Positions 27,987 through 39,929 of a stretch of 64,000 bases of DNA are shown in pieces. The translations under genes and the position numbers were made by a program. The stretch comes from Candolleomyces eurysporus (lineage: Eukaryota > Basidiomycota > Agaricomycetes > Agaricales > Psathyrellaceae). The stretch lies in the NCBI GenBank assembly GCA_027579435.1, contig JANBPK010000919.1, positions 434,001-498,000 of the forward strand, read 5' to 3'. The first letter of the stretch is position 1, and every line of letters begins with the position of its first letter. Below the pieces are notes generated by a model. That model searched no databases. It saw nothing but the letters and a program-made list of their open reading frames with translations, and was not told where the DNA came from.

Positions 27987-30830
27987 ATGGGGTTCTGTCG
28001 TAGATGCGGCGAGATAGTCGTTGGCGAACGCTGCAGATGCGGTGGTCGTCCAGTAGGTTCGTCGCTGCCCTTCAACGTCCCGGGCAATCCATCTCACAGT
28101 GACTACAGATCCTATCGTCGCCTGGAAGAAGGATTCAACAGAAAGCAGCGTCCAGGACAAGTGGACCAAGACATACGCAACCAGGACTTCATCCTCGCCA
28201 GAGCGTGCTGCTAAAACCAAGCAAGCTGAACCTAATCCCGCGCCCCCCAAGCGTTTTCCCCGTCCGCAGAGCTCGTCGTCATCCCTCAGGAGCAGTGTGT
28301 CGGTCGGAAGCCGTGTGACGGAACATATCGCCTCCACTACGTCGCGACCTCGCTCGCCCTTGAAGCATTCTATTACTGGCCCTAATCCCGAAGCTGGCAT
28401 CCTCCCTTCGCTGAACCCAACCGACAACACCCTCTCCAAAGTCTATGGCTCAGTTTTACAGCCGAAGGAAACATTGTCGTCCTTCGCCTGCGCTATCTGT
28501 TGCACCACATTTCCTCCGGATGCAACCATTTATCCAGATCCGTCGCATCCAAATTCTGACCATAGATTCCTCTGCCGACCATGCTTTGTGGAGAACGGCG
28601 GGAGCAAGGGCCCCTGTGGCACCTGTACTCGTCCTGTTCTTACTCTCAAGACTGAAGGCGGCTTCATCCACGCCGCTAGCAAGTATTGGCACAAGCGCTG
28701 CTTCAACTGCGCGGGATGCTCCAAGAACATCGGCGATAGTCCCATGGTTGATTTGCTTGGGCATCCATGCTGTCCCGATTGTTTTGACAACTGCTTGAAA
28801 CGGGAAACACCCAAGAAGAAGAGGCAGAGTCATGCCGATAGTCCCAAACCAGACTCTCCCACCAAGTCCGGGTTACTTGGAAAGGCCACCCAGGGAACGA
28901 AGAGTCGTGAATCAAGCCCTATTATAGGAGAGTTGGAGCAGCGTCTTGGAGTCAAAAAACGCGAAGGAAGCCCGGCTCTTGAGGAGTTGTCTCAACGACT
29001 CAGCATCATCGGGAAAGACATCAACTCGAGGTATTCGGGTGACAGTCCGTCCTCTAGTCCTACTCTTCATCGATCCCGTCATAGTCGCGGTGGTGTTGAT
29101 GAGCCTCGATTATCCCTTTCTACATCTACCCCACCCGCCAAACCGAGTCCCAGCCGTCGCCAAACTACAAGCAGCCCGGTCCCCACACCTCAAGCCATCG
29201 AAGAAATGAAGCAACGCCTTCTCAAAGCTGCATCTTCGCCCTCTCCCACTCGTACTTCTCCAACTCGTACTTCTCCTTTCCCACTTCAACCCAGAATACG
29301 ATCTTCGCAGTCCACTTCATCTATTGCAGATACCGACACCTCGAGTCAGTCTGGCGTGCCCCCTACACCAGACCTAATATCCGATTTTTCCGACACGATG
29401 ACCCAATCATCCTTTTCTGAACCTGATTCGCCCCCTCGCGGAGCAGACGACGACCTTTTCGGCAGTTCACAACGTTTTGGCAAGGGATACGGATCCCGGT
29501 ACGCACGCAGCGAATACTTTAACCCTCTCGACGAGGCTATCATAGAAGAGACAAACAGTCAACTCAACACCCCGACCAAGACGCCGACTAGGACACCAAA
29601 CAAATCGGTTACCGAATGTAATTCTCCTTTATCGAAGAGCCGGAGCTCTTTGTCGACTGCAAGCCCTCTGCGTCATAAATCCTCGAACCTCAGCACCCGC
29701 CAGAGCAATTCTTCGTCTATCGAAGCCGACAATCAGACACCGACAAGTTGCGCGAAATGCAATGGGAAGTTATTCACCATGGGAAGCGGGGGCAGCTTCA
29801 TAACAGTTCCGTCAGACAAAGGCGTGGTACCCAAGCGCTACCATATTCAATGCTTTACATGCCACTTTTGTGATGGCGTTTTCGAGAAAGGAGGTAATGG
29901 ACAAGCGACCTTCGTGAAATATAATGGCAACGCTTGTCATCCAGAGGCACGTTCTATAATTTTGGTGTTGGAATATGTGCTGACCTTTTTGCAGTGTGCG
30001 CCAAAGGAACGGATTATCATCCATAAATCGCCCAGCTCTCCTTCATTGAGGCCCCGAGCATCCACAACATCAGTCCGACCAACTCCTTCGCCCACACCGG
30101 CGCCCACAAAGCCCGTAATATCGAGCCGCTTTGAGCAAGCTGCTGTTGCAGATGGTCCATTCTCACCTTTCGGCGGCCGAAACGCGTGTCCAGGATGCAA
30201 GAAACCTGTCTCGCCCATGGAAAGGGGTGTGATACCTGGGCCTCACGGGACAAGATGGCATGCTTCTTGCTTAGTTTGTGGCGGGAAGAAGTCACGACCT
30301 GTAAGCTGGTACGGGAGAGATGCATCAGAAAAAGGCAAGCCGGGATGTGGGAAGAAACTTGATAGCGCGGCCAAGAGCGACGGAGAAGGCGGCGTTTGGT
30401 GTCGCGAGTGCATGGTTGGTCTAATTCGGAGTCGCTGATAGGGAACGGTTTCTAACCTAAACTTGATCTACAGCTCCTTTTGGGGATTCAAAGCTCTCCT
30501 CAGCCATCTCCTAGCAAGACTGCCCTTTCGCCGACCTATACGGAGTCAGGGAAGATGATTCCCCAGTTCACCGGGCAGAAAACGATAGCTCGACAGTTTA
30601 CCGGCCTGGGTGGGAGCGCTGAAGGTGCTTTATCGAGACAACTAACTGGTGGCGGGCTGGCCCCGACTCGTAGCATTAGTCCAACGAAGCAGCTGGGAAC
30701 AATCCCAGGAGTGAGGCCTCGACCGAAGAGTGTCATCGGAATGAGAAGTTCGAAAAGCGTTGACGAGGGCAGGGGGATGTTCCTCGTGAGACAGCTCACT
30801 GGTACGTCAAACGCTGGATGGAACAACTGA
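27987..30830 (+). CDS. LIM-domain scaffold protein
   Basis: Three or more zinc-binding LIM-type modules in a long Ser/Pro-rich protein. Coding exon 1 (27987 to about 28055) encodes a Cys-rich N-terminus, MGFCRRCGEIVVGERCRCGG. An intron of about 44 bases leads into VTTDPIVAWKKD. LIM 1 lies at about 28480-28800 (CAICCTTF, CRPCF, CGTCTRP, YWHKRCFNCAGC, CCPDCF). Two further modules lie at about 29745-30000 (CAKCNGKLF, YHIQCFTCHFCDG) and 30185-30430 (CPGCKKPV, RWHASCLVCGG, CGKKL, WCRECM). The C-terminal tail contains four copies of a short motif, Q[FL]TG, mostly RQ[FL]TG. LIM proteins of this kind usually act in actin or cell-polarity complexes (paxillin-like). The specific role here is inference. 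Confidence 0.85.
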
Positions 30831-31486
30831 AGAGAAGTAGGCAATAGCCATTTGCTTTCTGGATTTTTTGTATTCGCTTTCGAATGGACTTAGCAGTAGA
30901 ATTAGTACCTCCATGTATTGAAAGTTTTGTCTCTGGGTTTTCATTAGCATGCCTCCTCATAATTACCGCGTAACCCCCGCTTTCCTCGACATAGCAGCAA
31001 GTCGTGGGAGATAAGAGAAAAATGTACCCGATGTATAGTTTGATGGAAACGACTCCAAGTCTCGATGCAACGAGAATATGACCCATGTAGGCCATCAGAT
31101 TTCGGACGTTGTCAAGGACTTGTCAGTATCAATCTTGTTTGGAATGGATCCAGTTCAAAACTGTTCGACGTTCTTTGCTCCACTTTCTTTCTGTTGGCCG
31201 TAATATTTTCGTAGGTGATTAAATTTCCTCGTTTTTCATATCGCTCTCTAACTTACACTCACGTCCATTTGGCTTCAGCTTGGTCTACCCTTCCTTTCCT
31301 TACCTTTATTTTTATTCCCGGACAGCCCTTCCGAAAACCTGTGGACTTACAGGGGGCTGGTTTTCTCATCCTGCAGGCCTGGAGTCATTGACAGCGTTAG
31401 CGAGTTGGCCCAGTGGCCTCTCACTGGCTCTGTAGCCAGCGCGAGTAGTTCAATCGAGGCCTTTTCCCCCAACCACCTGCTAGAAC
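30831..31486. other. Intergenic region, LIM to 7TM gene
   Basis: 656 bases between tandem genes: the AT-rich 3' region of the LIM gene (to about 31000), then the upstream region of the membrane-protein gene. A segment at about 31395-31455 contains a perfect six-base inverted repeat (ctggct ctgt agccag) and loosely resembles tRNA A and B boxes, but does not fold as a tRNA. Nothing coding is supported. Confidence 0.4.
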
Positions 31487-34071
31487 ATGGCCACTNGGGG
31501 GTGTGAATGGCGCGCTCACTCTAAGTGACGATGCAGCCGTGAGTATTCCGATGCGCCTACGAAGTTACTCACAATTTAATCCCGCCCCTAGATCGAGTCA
31601 ATCCTGACCGACATCCCATTGTTCGCCATTGGCGTCTTGTCTATTGCTGCTTTTACTATTCTACTTGCTCTGAAGCGTGTTGATCAGTAAGTCGGCTTAA
31701 TTTGCTTGTTTATGGATCNTTTTTTCTAACTATGAAACCCAAGGCTTTCGGTTTTCATTTTTATTTCTTCGTTCCTTGGGTTCATCGCGGCGATTTTAGA
31801 CTTGGGGCAGCTCTTGATCAGGGGACACTCGAACGCGGCCAATGGCTTGATGCTAGAGGACGTCTCCGGGTTCATTAACGCCAGAGAAGCGCTTCTCGCC
31901 CTGTCCATTGGGGCCATCTTTCTGTTTTGGTGGAGTTTTTGCGGTCGTCGACCTTTTGCAGTCAAGGATGGCCGTCTTTCCAAATCATCAATGCACTGCG
32001 CCAGTTGGCAACGATGGGGATACGTTGGTTTTCTCCTCAAATGGGCATCTCTCCTCGTTTGCATCGTGATCCTCGTTCTGCAAGTCATTTGGAGACTTGC
32101 GCCAATGCACCACCTGTATGGAAGCCTCTACGTCGCCACGGCCACCCTCGAGACCACGATTTCCATTATCTTTATCCTTAAACTATTCCTCAACGTTTAT
32201 CTATGCCCGGCAGGCACACAAATGCGGGTTTTGTTGGATTATGTTACCCCTACCCTCGCACTCCTCATCAACGCTGGCCTTGGTGTTGGGAATCTAGTCC
32301 TTTGTAAGTCTAGCCCTATCTGTTACGGTTGATTGTATTGACGGTCTTCTCTCAGTCGCCTTCTCAGAAACTGCCCTTGGACGATTTCTCCGAGCAATCG
32401 AGGTGTACGCTATCGTTGTGTACTACCTCATCATGACTTTCCGATCAACTCAATCACACAAACCAACTTCAAGCATTGAGAAACTGCCTATAGCTTTCGA
32501 GACAGTCAATCCTCGAAACACCAACAGACTCACACTCCAGTATCCATTTCAAACTACCACCACTCCTCGCCCAAGCTTTGGCCCATCCAGCTTCCTTCGA
32601 CCTTGGAGACAGGACGACCGTGGTTCTGTGCTTTCAAGGGTGTCGTCATGGCTGACATCTGGCCGATTCTCCCAGTTACGACCCTCGAAGCAAGGGAGCG
32701 CAGAATTATCCGACAAGGAGATGGGAATGCCTCCTCCACAGCCAACAAGGTCGGAATCCAGATTGTCCGTTGCAACGACCGCATCAATCCTGGAGAAGAA
32801 TAGGAACGCGTTATACGGCTCACTCAGTTCTCCCCGGGACTCAGATCTGAAGCCTCCTCCAGCATTCGTTGAAAACGGCGAGCGTCCGTTCACCGAGATC
32901 TCCCTTTCCTACTATGCAATGGAGGGTGAGATTCGGACATCCTCCCAGTCGATGGTAATTCAAGACAGGTCGACAATTAGCTCGGATTCTCCAATTTATG
33001 GTCTCGACGGAATTATACCGCCTCGACGTGAACCCGGCATGGAAACCATCGTCGTCAAGCCCCCCACCGTGGGTGGCGAAAGTAGAGGCCTCTCGCCCAT
33101 TGACCAGCTCTTCGAGGAGCAACTCGAACTTGATCAATCCATTTCCAAGCTGCGAGGCTTGTACGAACGGGAGAATGGCGCCAGAGTTGAACAGAATGAA
33201 AATGATCAGTTCATCACTGTCCCCCGAGACCAAGTCCGTAATACTATGTCACCATCCTCGCTCAGCAAACCGTCGTCGGCTTCAGGGCGCAGTGATTTTT
33301 CCTTGTCCATATTCCCAGAACCACCCGCCCCTGAAATTCGTGCATCGTCCCCGCTGCCACTGGCACCCGCTCGCCTCAGGCGAATCACTCCCAGGTTAAA
33401 AGACCCTCGAATAGGGCTCATCCCTCTCCAGATACCGGGTCTTGATCCAGTTTCAGAGCCTGTGTCGCCCTCCCGGATTGAGGACTCCTCGAGATTTGAC
33501 TCCGCAGGAACACAATACGATGTTACATCATTTATCGGAGGTATGTAAATTTTCTTTCTCAACTTTGCAGTGGCTTTACAGCTCACATCCGCTAGATCTG
33601 ACAGGGCCCAACGGCGCATACCCGCTTTCCACAGGAAACCTTGCATCTAGTGACATATTCCCCAGTGCACCCTTGAACAATCGGGGAAATAACTTTCAGC
33701 CTTTTTCTGCAGGGAGTACCGTGCCAGAAGAAGATGCAGCCTCTTCACCATCATCTTCCCCTCCACCTAGGCCGGCTGCTCCCCTCGGAGTGGCGCGTTC
33801 ACCTTCGACACCGTCTTCTGTAACGACACCTACCTTAAGTCGAGGTCTCGGTAGCGCCACAATGTCGAGTTCGTTCAAAGCACAGGGCACCCCTATACAG
33901 AAGTCGATCGAAGTGCCACCCATCACTCCCAGAACATTGGGCCGACAGGCTAGTGGGCCATCCCTGAGGAAAGTCGCTTCGACGAATCGTATGGGCCCAA
34001 CAGGTCCAAAGCACCTGAAATCGAATTCGGCGTCCCAGAGTCCAAGTGGAGAAGCCATCGTCCCTTTCTAG
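31487..34071 (+). CDS. Seven-helix membrane protein with long Ser-rich tail (GPCR-like)
   Basis: Not assigned to a named family. After the short N-terminus MATGGVNGALTLSDD there are about seven hydrophobic segments: PLFAIGVLSIAAFTILLAL; LSVFIFISSFLGFIAAI; LLALSIGAIFLFWWSFC; LLKWASLLVCIVILVLQVIW; TTISIIFILKLFLNVYL; TPTLALLINAGLGVGNLVL; VYAIVVYYLIMTF. A Ser/Pro-rich hydrophilic tail of roughly 500 residues follows, with no domain I recognise. It ends GEAIVPF. A 7TM core plus long cytoplasmic tail suggests a receptor. The N at 31496 interrupts the fifth codon region (MAT-GGVNG) and is removed in this model. A second N (31719) falls in an intron. Introns near 31538-31591, 31687-31743, 32303-32354 and 33540-33596. 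Confidence 0.75.
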
Positions 34072-34202
34072 CTCCTACGATTCTCTGTATTTTTAAGGTG
34101 TATCATAAGTCTTGTACCAAGAACTCTCTTTGCTGTACTGCCCCTTTTGTACCACGGACCAATTCCACGTAGATGTATATTTTCGAGTACCGCAGCCATG
34201 AG

Positions 34203-34210
34203 TGACGTCA
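34203..34210. promoter_or_regulatory. CRE-like site TGACGTCA upstream of J-domain gene
   Basis: A perfect eight-base palindrome TGACGTCA, the classical bZIP (CREB/ATF) site, lies 58 bases upstream of the J-protein ATG. The same word occurs in fumarase intron 1 (326-333). Binding is not shown. Confidence 0.4.
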
Positions 34211-34267
34211 TCATTCTGTCCCTATACATGAGGTGACAGTGCTTGATTCCACCTTCATACTTCTCCC

Positions 34268-35145
34268 ATGTCGTCCTCCTCGTTCCCCGACTACTACAAG
34301 ATCCTCAGTCTCCCCAAGACTGCTACAGCAGAAGAAATCAAGCAAGCCTACAGGAAGGAATCACTAAAGTCCGTTTAAAGCTGTCATTCATTTAGTGAGC
34401 GGTGTTGCTAACCGAGGGTGGCAGGACACATCCCGATAGACTTGTCAATGCTACCCCTGCGGAGAAGCGGAAGGCCACAGAAAGATTCCAGGTCGATCAC
34501 CCTTGTCCTGTGACTCTTGATGTATTACTGAAGCCCTGACAATCTCCCCAGACCGTAGCGGATGCTTATTATGTTCTCTCGGACTCCACCCGGCGAAAGG
34601 AATACGATGCCCTTTACAGCTCACGACGAAACCGGTCGGATGATCCTGCAACCTCAGCAGACTTCTTCTCCCAGTTTGCTGGAATGTTCGCTGGTTCCGC
34701 TGGCTCAGGGGCACAAGCGGGTCCCGGGGCTGCTGGAGCTCAACCCAACGCCGAAGGGGTCTTTGCCGACGTATTTGAAGAGGTAAGCACACCTCGAGTC
34801 TTTCGTTTTTGACTTTAAGATTGAACGCTGCGTACCCTCTTTAGCTTCTAAGGCCCGAAGTTGACCGCATTCTGCCCTGGTGGAGCTGGGTAGGAACAGT
34901 GAGCGGGGCTGGGCTAGGCTTCATAGTAGCCAACGTTCCCGGCCTGATGGTGGGTGCCGTCGCTGGAAACCGATTGGGAGCTATACGGGATGCCAAAGGC
35001 AAATCTGTTGCTGCTGTATTCACCCAACTTGGTGGGGATCAGAAAGCAGAGGTGAGTGACCACCGTCTGCACACCGGTTGCTCTATTGACTTGTTTGCAG
35101 ATCCTCAGAGCTCTAGCCCTCAAAGTGCTGGGTTCCGCCCTCTAA
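34268..35145 (+). CDS. J-domain (DnaJ/Hsp40) protein with membrane-like glycine-rich C-terminus
   Basis: Hsp70 co-chaperone. The N-terminal J domain, SSFPDYYKILSLPKTATAEE then KQAYRKESLKTHPDRLV, contains the HPD signature that stimulates Hsp70 ATPase. It ends with VADAYYVLSDSTRRKEYDAL. The middle is Gly/Ala/Phe-rich (FFSQFAGMFAGSAGSGAQAG). After FEELLRPEVDRILPWWSWVG there is a hydrophobic glycine-zipper-like segment (GAGLGFIVANVPGLMVGAVA) that may insert in or contact a membrane. It ends LRALALKVLGSAL. Five exons. There is no zinc-finger or CTD domain, so it is a type III J protein. A TGACGTCA site lies at 34203-34210, 58 bases before the start. Confidence 0.85.
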
Positions 35146-35554
35146 CTTTGAATAACCTTTTTCACTCCCGCGAACGGCGGTACTATGTACTTCTTGCGTA
35201 TTTTATTGTACTTTACTAGCTTTTATTCCCTTTCTATCATTTTCTGGATGTTGGGTCTTCAGGCTTCAAGCCAAGACACCTATATGACGGACGCTGATAC
35301 TGACGGTGCATTGGATACGATTTAAAACTTTTGGATTCTAGGGCTACAATGGAATGTACTATGACATGCTGAAGTGTTCTGATGCTAATGAGAGTGCGTC
35401 TCAACCCGAAATGACAAAGACATGCAACAAAGAAAATGAGTGATGCTCGATATTGGTTTGGTTGGAATGCTGGGACACCCCTTCGTTTCAACCCAAAAAA
35501 AAATCAAAACAAAAATAATTACTTTTGGAAAGAGACTGGTCGTGAACTGTCAAT
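35146..35554. other. Convergent 3' intergenic region
   Basis: 409 bases between the stop codons of the J-domain gene (+) and the next gene (-). It is AT-rich with A-runs (aaaaaaaaatcaaaac near 35495). Probably the two 3' UTRs; no other feature is seen. Confidence 0.45.
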
Positions 35555-36596
35555 TTAGCTCCACAGTTCTCCGGCGTCACAAATCTCTACGTCGTCAAAA
35601 TCGTCGTGTCGTAACGCAGCGTAATCGTTGATTCCTCCCGCCCCACTTGCAAGCTCGAGGGCGAGAGCGCCGATGGCCTTTTCCGCTCCAAGTGATTCAT
35701 AGCAAAGGGTATCGGCAGGTGCAGATTGCGGAAGCACCAATGATGGTTCCGGTGAGCCGATTGAGTCGGGTATTGCCTCTGACATTGGAGATGGGGGCAG
35801 TGAGGTAAAAGGGGATGGTGAATCCGGATCTAGACGGACACGGAGGGGTGCAGAGGATACACCACACAAGCCTGTGGAGGGAGAGCAATCGGTGTCCATC
35901 ATGACATCTTGCGAGGGCAATGATGAAGCAGAAGGGCGGGATGTAAACCAGTCAGATGGTTCCCCGGCATAGATCTGGATTTCGTCGTCTTCATCCCCGG
36001 GGACATCGGACTGCGATGGATATCGCGGGGTGTGTTCCTCCGAACGTTGGTGTTCTTGCTCTTGCATCCGACGTACGAGCCCTTCTCCGCTTTCCGCGAC
36101 GCTTTGCTGAAGCTCCCAAAAAGCAAGGGAGCGCAACCGCCGCATGCCGTCGTAACTCTGCGTGTCTGGGTCGTTTGTGAGAGAGGTACTAGCCACCATT
36201 GTGGAACGCCGGGATCTCTCTCTATTCCTTGAGTTTCCCAATGGGAGGCCGAAGTCATTGGATGACGCCGCAAAGGTGGTATTTTGTGGAAACCCGAAGG
36301 GCCGGTTCCGAGAGCCATCTGAAGCAAGACCCGAGGTGAGTCGAAACGCGTCAGAATGCTAGTGCTGGTCGAGTCTCACCTGAACCAGCAGATGCAGCCT
36401 TTTTCCGACGCTTTGCGCGTCTGTAGCTATCGATGTCCCGTTTGTATGCAGCAGCCGAATCCTTCAGCGGGCTAGAGAAATGTTGAGGGAAGGTCCCTTT
36501 GGCGGCGACTTTCCTCGCGAGTTGGGGCGACGAGCTGGAGAACGGAGAAGGCCCTGAAGCTGAGTGGGATCTTCTGCGTCGGCTGGGGGAGGACAT
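35555..36596 (-). CDS. Unassigned basic/acidic nuclear-type protein
   Basis: Not recognised. Two exons. Exon 1 (36596 down to about 36380) starts MSSPSRRRRSHSASG and contains a basic helix-like stretch (RDIDSYRRAKRRKKAAS). After an intron of about 60 bases the frame continues DGSRNRPFGFPQNTTF through MRRLRSLAFWELQQSVAE, then an acidic, Pro/Ser-rich region (GDEDDEIQIYAGEPSDW; PSPFTSLPPSPMSEAIP), ending DDFDDVEICDAGELWS. An in-frame ATG at 36695 would add 33 residues but is less likely, because the conserved-looking Ser/Arg start begins at 36596. The composition (basic N-terminus, acidic C-terminus, two-exon open frame) suggests a nuclear regulator. No domain is visible. Confidence 0.6.
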
Positions 36597-36717
36597 GGAA
36601 GTGGCAGAGAGAGAGGGCAAGACGGGCACTGAAAGATAATTATTGAGACGCGCCCTAAATATGGCAATGGAATATTTGTCACGGATCAGTGACATCAGTG
36701 GCTTTTATACACAACTA

Positions 36718-39675
36718 CTACTCCTGCTGATAGACGCATTTCGCGACCATGCTTCCGAGCCCTCGGCAATATACCAGCTGAATACGGGGAGCCTACAACA
36801 AGGTTTAACGACCCTTTAGCATAGGTTGAAAGCTGTGTCTTACTGCTTGTTCCTGATCGCACCCTGTTTCCCCAGAAATGCGAGATAAAAGAACAACACC
36901 ACTTCTGTCCAGTTCATTTCGCAAGGCAGTGGTGTACTCGTCAATCTTTGGTTCCCCTCTACCCTTCAACAGCATTTCAAGAGAATAAGCAAAATTTAGC
37001 GTCCAGGGTGACGAGGATGTGAATCGTTCTGATGTAAGGTTTGAGCGAGCACGTCCCAGAGTCGAGACGGACAACCCACCCAATAGTGCGTTGTATGTCG
37101 CCAACTTGGAAAGTGCATGGCAAACAACTGAAGAGACAACTAAAGCTAGTGGGCGGGCTTCGGAAAGATACTTGCCCGTCAAAATCCCTGAGAAAGTATC
37201 GCGAAGATAATCCCAGGTTGTCAGTAAGAGCGCGTCATTCTTTATTTCCCCGCTTCTGAGAATGTAAAGAGCCAGTGCACCTAGGGTAATGGATTAGAAG
37301 GGTGTTGATCAAGTTGTATAGCCTACCGCTTACAAGCGAGTGACAGATCTTCAGGGCTCTGTGCAGCGCTCAGTATTTGCGCCTCCAGTCTCGCTTGCTG
37401 TGCATCGGCGAACCCTTTTTCCGCAATCGACGAAGCCGCTGAGATAATAGAAGCCCGTAATGAATCAAACTTGAGGCCGCCGTCCAGAGAAGCTTGTATG
37501 ACACGGCAAATGAATAGTTTGCCTGTGAACATGTCGACCGTGGTCACATCGGCTGCCCAAATCAGATGAACGAAATTCATCGTAAGGGCAAGACGTTCGG
37601 CTGAGAACTTGTCCATCGTCGATAAGGCCAGTAGTCTGATATGCTCTGCTTTGAGTCGTAAATCAAAAAAGGACAAACCGACCTACCGGTCACACGATGC
37701 GACAGCTGTGTTACTACATGAGCCATTTGCCAGGGTGGGGAAAGAATCAAACTCACCAGCGTCGAGCCTAGTAAGAAAAGCGGTCGCTTTGTTTGAGACA
37801 ACATTTTTGATAGATCTTGATAAATTTCGTTCTTCCACGAGGGACAGTGCCTCTAGGATTAGGTCCTGTGCTACTAGAGCTTTTAAGACCCGACACTTGA
37901 TAAGCATAGCCGCGTTTCACATACCGTCCAGAGCTGCATCCTCGTGGTCATCCAGGTAACAAAATATACCAAGCATATATTCACAGCAGGCAGAGATTTG
38001 GCCATGCTCGTGGCTTGAGTCAATGATAACCGCATCGCGTCGCCGCCTGAGATGAATGAACGCGGACAGGGATTTGTTCAAAACCTGGAGCACGGATGGT
38101 CTGTACTCGTGCCAGTCGTCCATGGGAGTTGCTACGCATATGATTCTATTCAGGGAGTGAAGTAATTCCTATAAAATGCTGAGTATCGAGGCTATGTTCG
38201 GAATGAGGTGCTTACCATGATCATGTTAGCCGATACTGTTAAATCTTGATTTATGACTTGCTCGAGCGGCGATCCTTGATCGCGGACTGCGTCCGGAAGG
38301 GTGTCACTGTGCAAAAGCCAAGTCGAGGTCTATTTTGGGTACATTTAGATCCGGTCAACGCATTCAGAGGTCTGGTAAACTGACCAGGAACACATTCACT
38401 TCCGAGTCTGCGGTACGCTGATCCTGCCAAACAACCCATGTCCAAGGAATAATGTTCCCCCACGTCAGCAAGAGTGTCTGCGCTGGGTTCAGCCTTCTCA
38501 GAGGGATAGCAGCTTCGTAAAAGGGGGAGCCTAGAACCCGAGTGATGAGCTCAAGGATTAGCCCAAAGCTTCTAGGTCTCAGGGCGTNCCCCCTGCCGAG
38601 AAAGAGAACGATGTACTGACTATGTGTGATCTTATCAACATCAGACAGCAGGAGTCAGATGCGTTGGAACTTACAGCAAACAGACAAATGAACATCGCTA
38701 TCACAGTCTCTTGGTCCCCAGAGCCCGCTCCCTGCAGCAGAAGAAAGGATTGTCGATTCAGAGCATTATTGATGCAATGATACAAGTGCGCGAGCAGCTT
38801 CTCATTCAATGACCTGAGCCGAAATTAGTTTCCGCGGAGGCTATGGCTTTATGGAACGCACTGGGGAGGGGGATCGTTTCCCAGTTGGGGTCCTACGACA
38901 TATACGACAAACAAAAGCTGTAGTACACAGCGTTGAGCGACAGGAGCGAAGGTTCTTCCGCCCAAGATCTCAGGGAATGTCTCCCAATCTTCAACAAAAT
39001 TAAACATGGGGCATCTCATCGCAACAGCATGGAGCTCACCGGGCAATTGTTTGATGAACTGGAGTATAGCTCTTTCCTGGATGTGTCGAAGGCCACTGGA
39101 AAGAGGTTGTAGGGTAAATTTGTGGGTAGGCGCGGTGATCGAAGCAATGACGGCGAGGAAGCGCATCAACATGCAAGACAAAGCGTCAAGGTGTCCTTTG
39201 GCTTCTCTTTTTTCATCCAAAATCATCTTGCATTCGAAAACGCGCTCAAGAAAAGAATAACGGCCTAGGATTAGAGTCAGTCTGTAGAAATGGAAGCTTA
39301 AGAATGTATAAATACTCAGGAGTTTGATAATAAACAACTGGTCGTCCGTAATCTGGTCGAGGCTCAGGGAAGGCAAGTCATCCAGTAACATTGCTAGGAA
39401 GCGGCAAACAGAATCCACATCTCTCGACAAGTCCGTCAAAACTTGAGCATCCTATATATGCGCAGTGACATTGGCCTGAACTGAGCAAAGACAGACAGAC
39501 TTACGAGGGTCACCCTTCTTACATCAAGCAGACCGATAGAGTGAATCGCGGTCAAAACTCCTTTGCAACTGGAGTCAGCTGCTGAGTGGACGGGAGCTGG
39601 GTGTACAGAGGCCTCCGCGCTGGGTCCTTCATAGCTTGATTCCGATTCCGTGTCGCTGTTTTGGCTCATGGTCAT
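36718..39675 (-). CDS. Unassigned large alpha-helical protein (possible ARM/HEAT-like)
   Basis: Not recognised. It starts MTMSQNSDTESESSYEG (39675) and continues as about ten exons of Leu/Ala-rich helical sequence, for example RFLAMLLDDLPSLSLDQI, LILGRYSFLERVFECKMI, QRCVLQLLFVVYVVGPQL, LILELITRVLGSPFYEA, LLTWGNIIPWTWVVWQ, and SIISAASSIAEKGFADAQ. The regular pattern of amphipathic helices suggests a solenoid. The N at 38588 lies at an exon edge; removal opens the frame GDALRPRSFGLILE. The 3' end is uncertain: reading straight on stops at 36805, while a GT-AG intron just after CDQEQA (36850 to about 36791) extends it to VYCRGLGSMVAKCVYQQE and a stop at 36718. Several internal splice sites are also uncertain. 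Confidence 0.5.
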
Positions 39676-39929
39676 GGTCAGGAGCGAAGAAGGTGCAATT
39701 CTCAGTACAGAGGAAGGATGATGGTTCATCACAATGTAGCTCCCTATAAATTGACAGCTTCGAAATCAAGATCGACGAACTCCGAGCAGCTGGGCCGAGA
39801 GGTGGCGGGTGTCCTGTACGTGACATTTACAGGCCCTGTATGTCTTTGATAAATGTTGTTACATTACTTTTACACTGCAGTGGCTCGTCACTGGTCGAGA
39901 AAACAGATTCAAACGCATTACCAGAGGCA

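Noticed and set aside
31395..31460. tRNA-like segment (A-box-like tggcccagtgg, B-box-like gttcaatc, T-run afterwards)
   Set aside because: The putative T-arm and acceptor stems do not pair and the anticodon loop has the wrong size. It lies in the 5' region of the 7TM gene, so I treat it as chance similarity.
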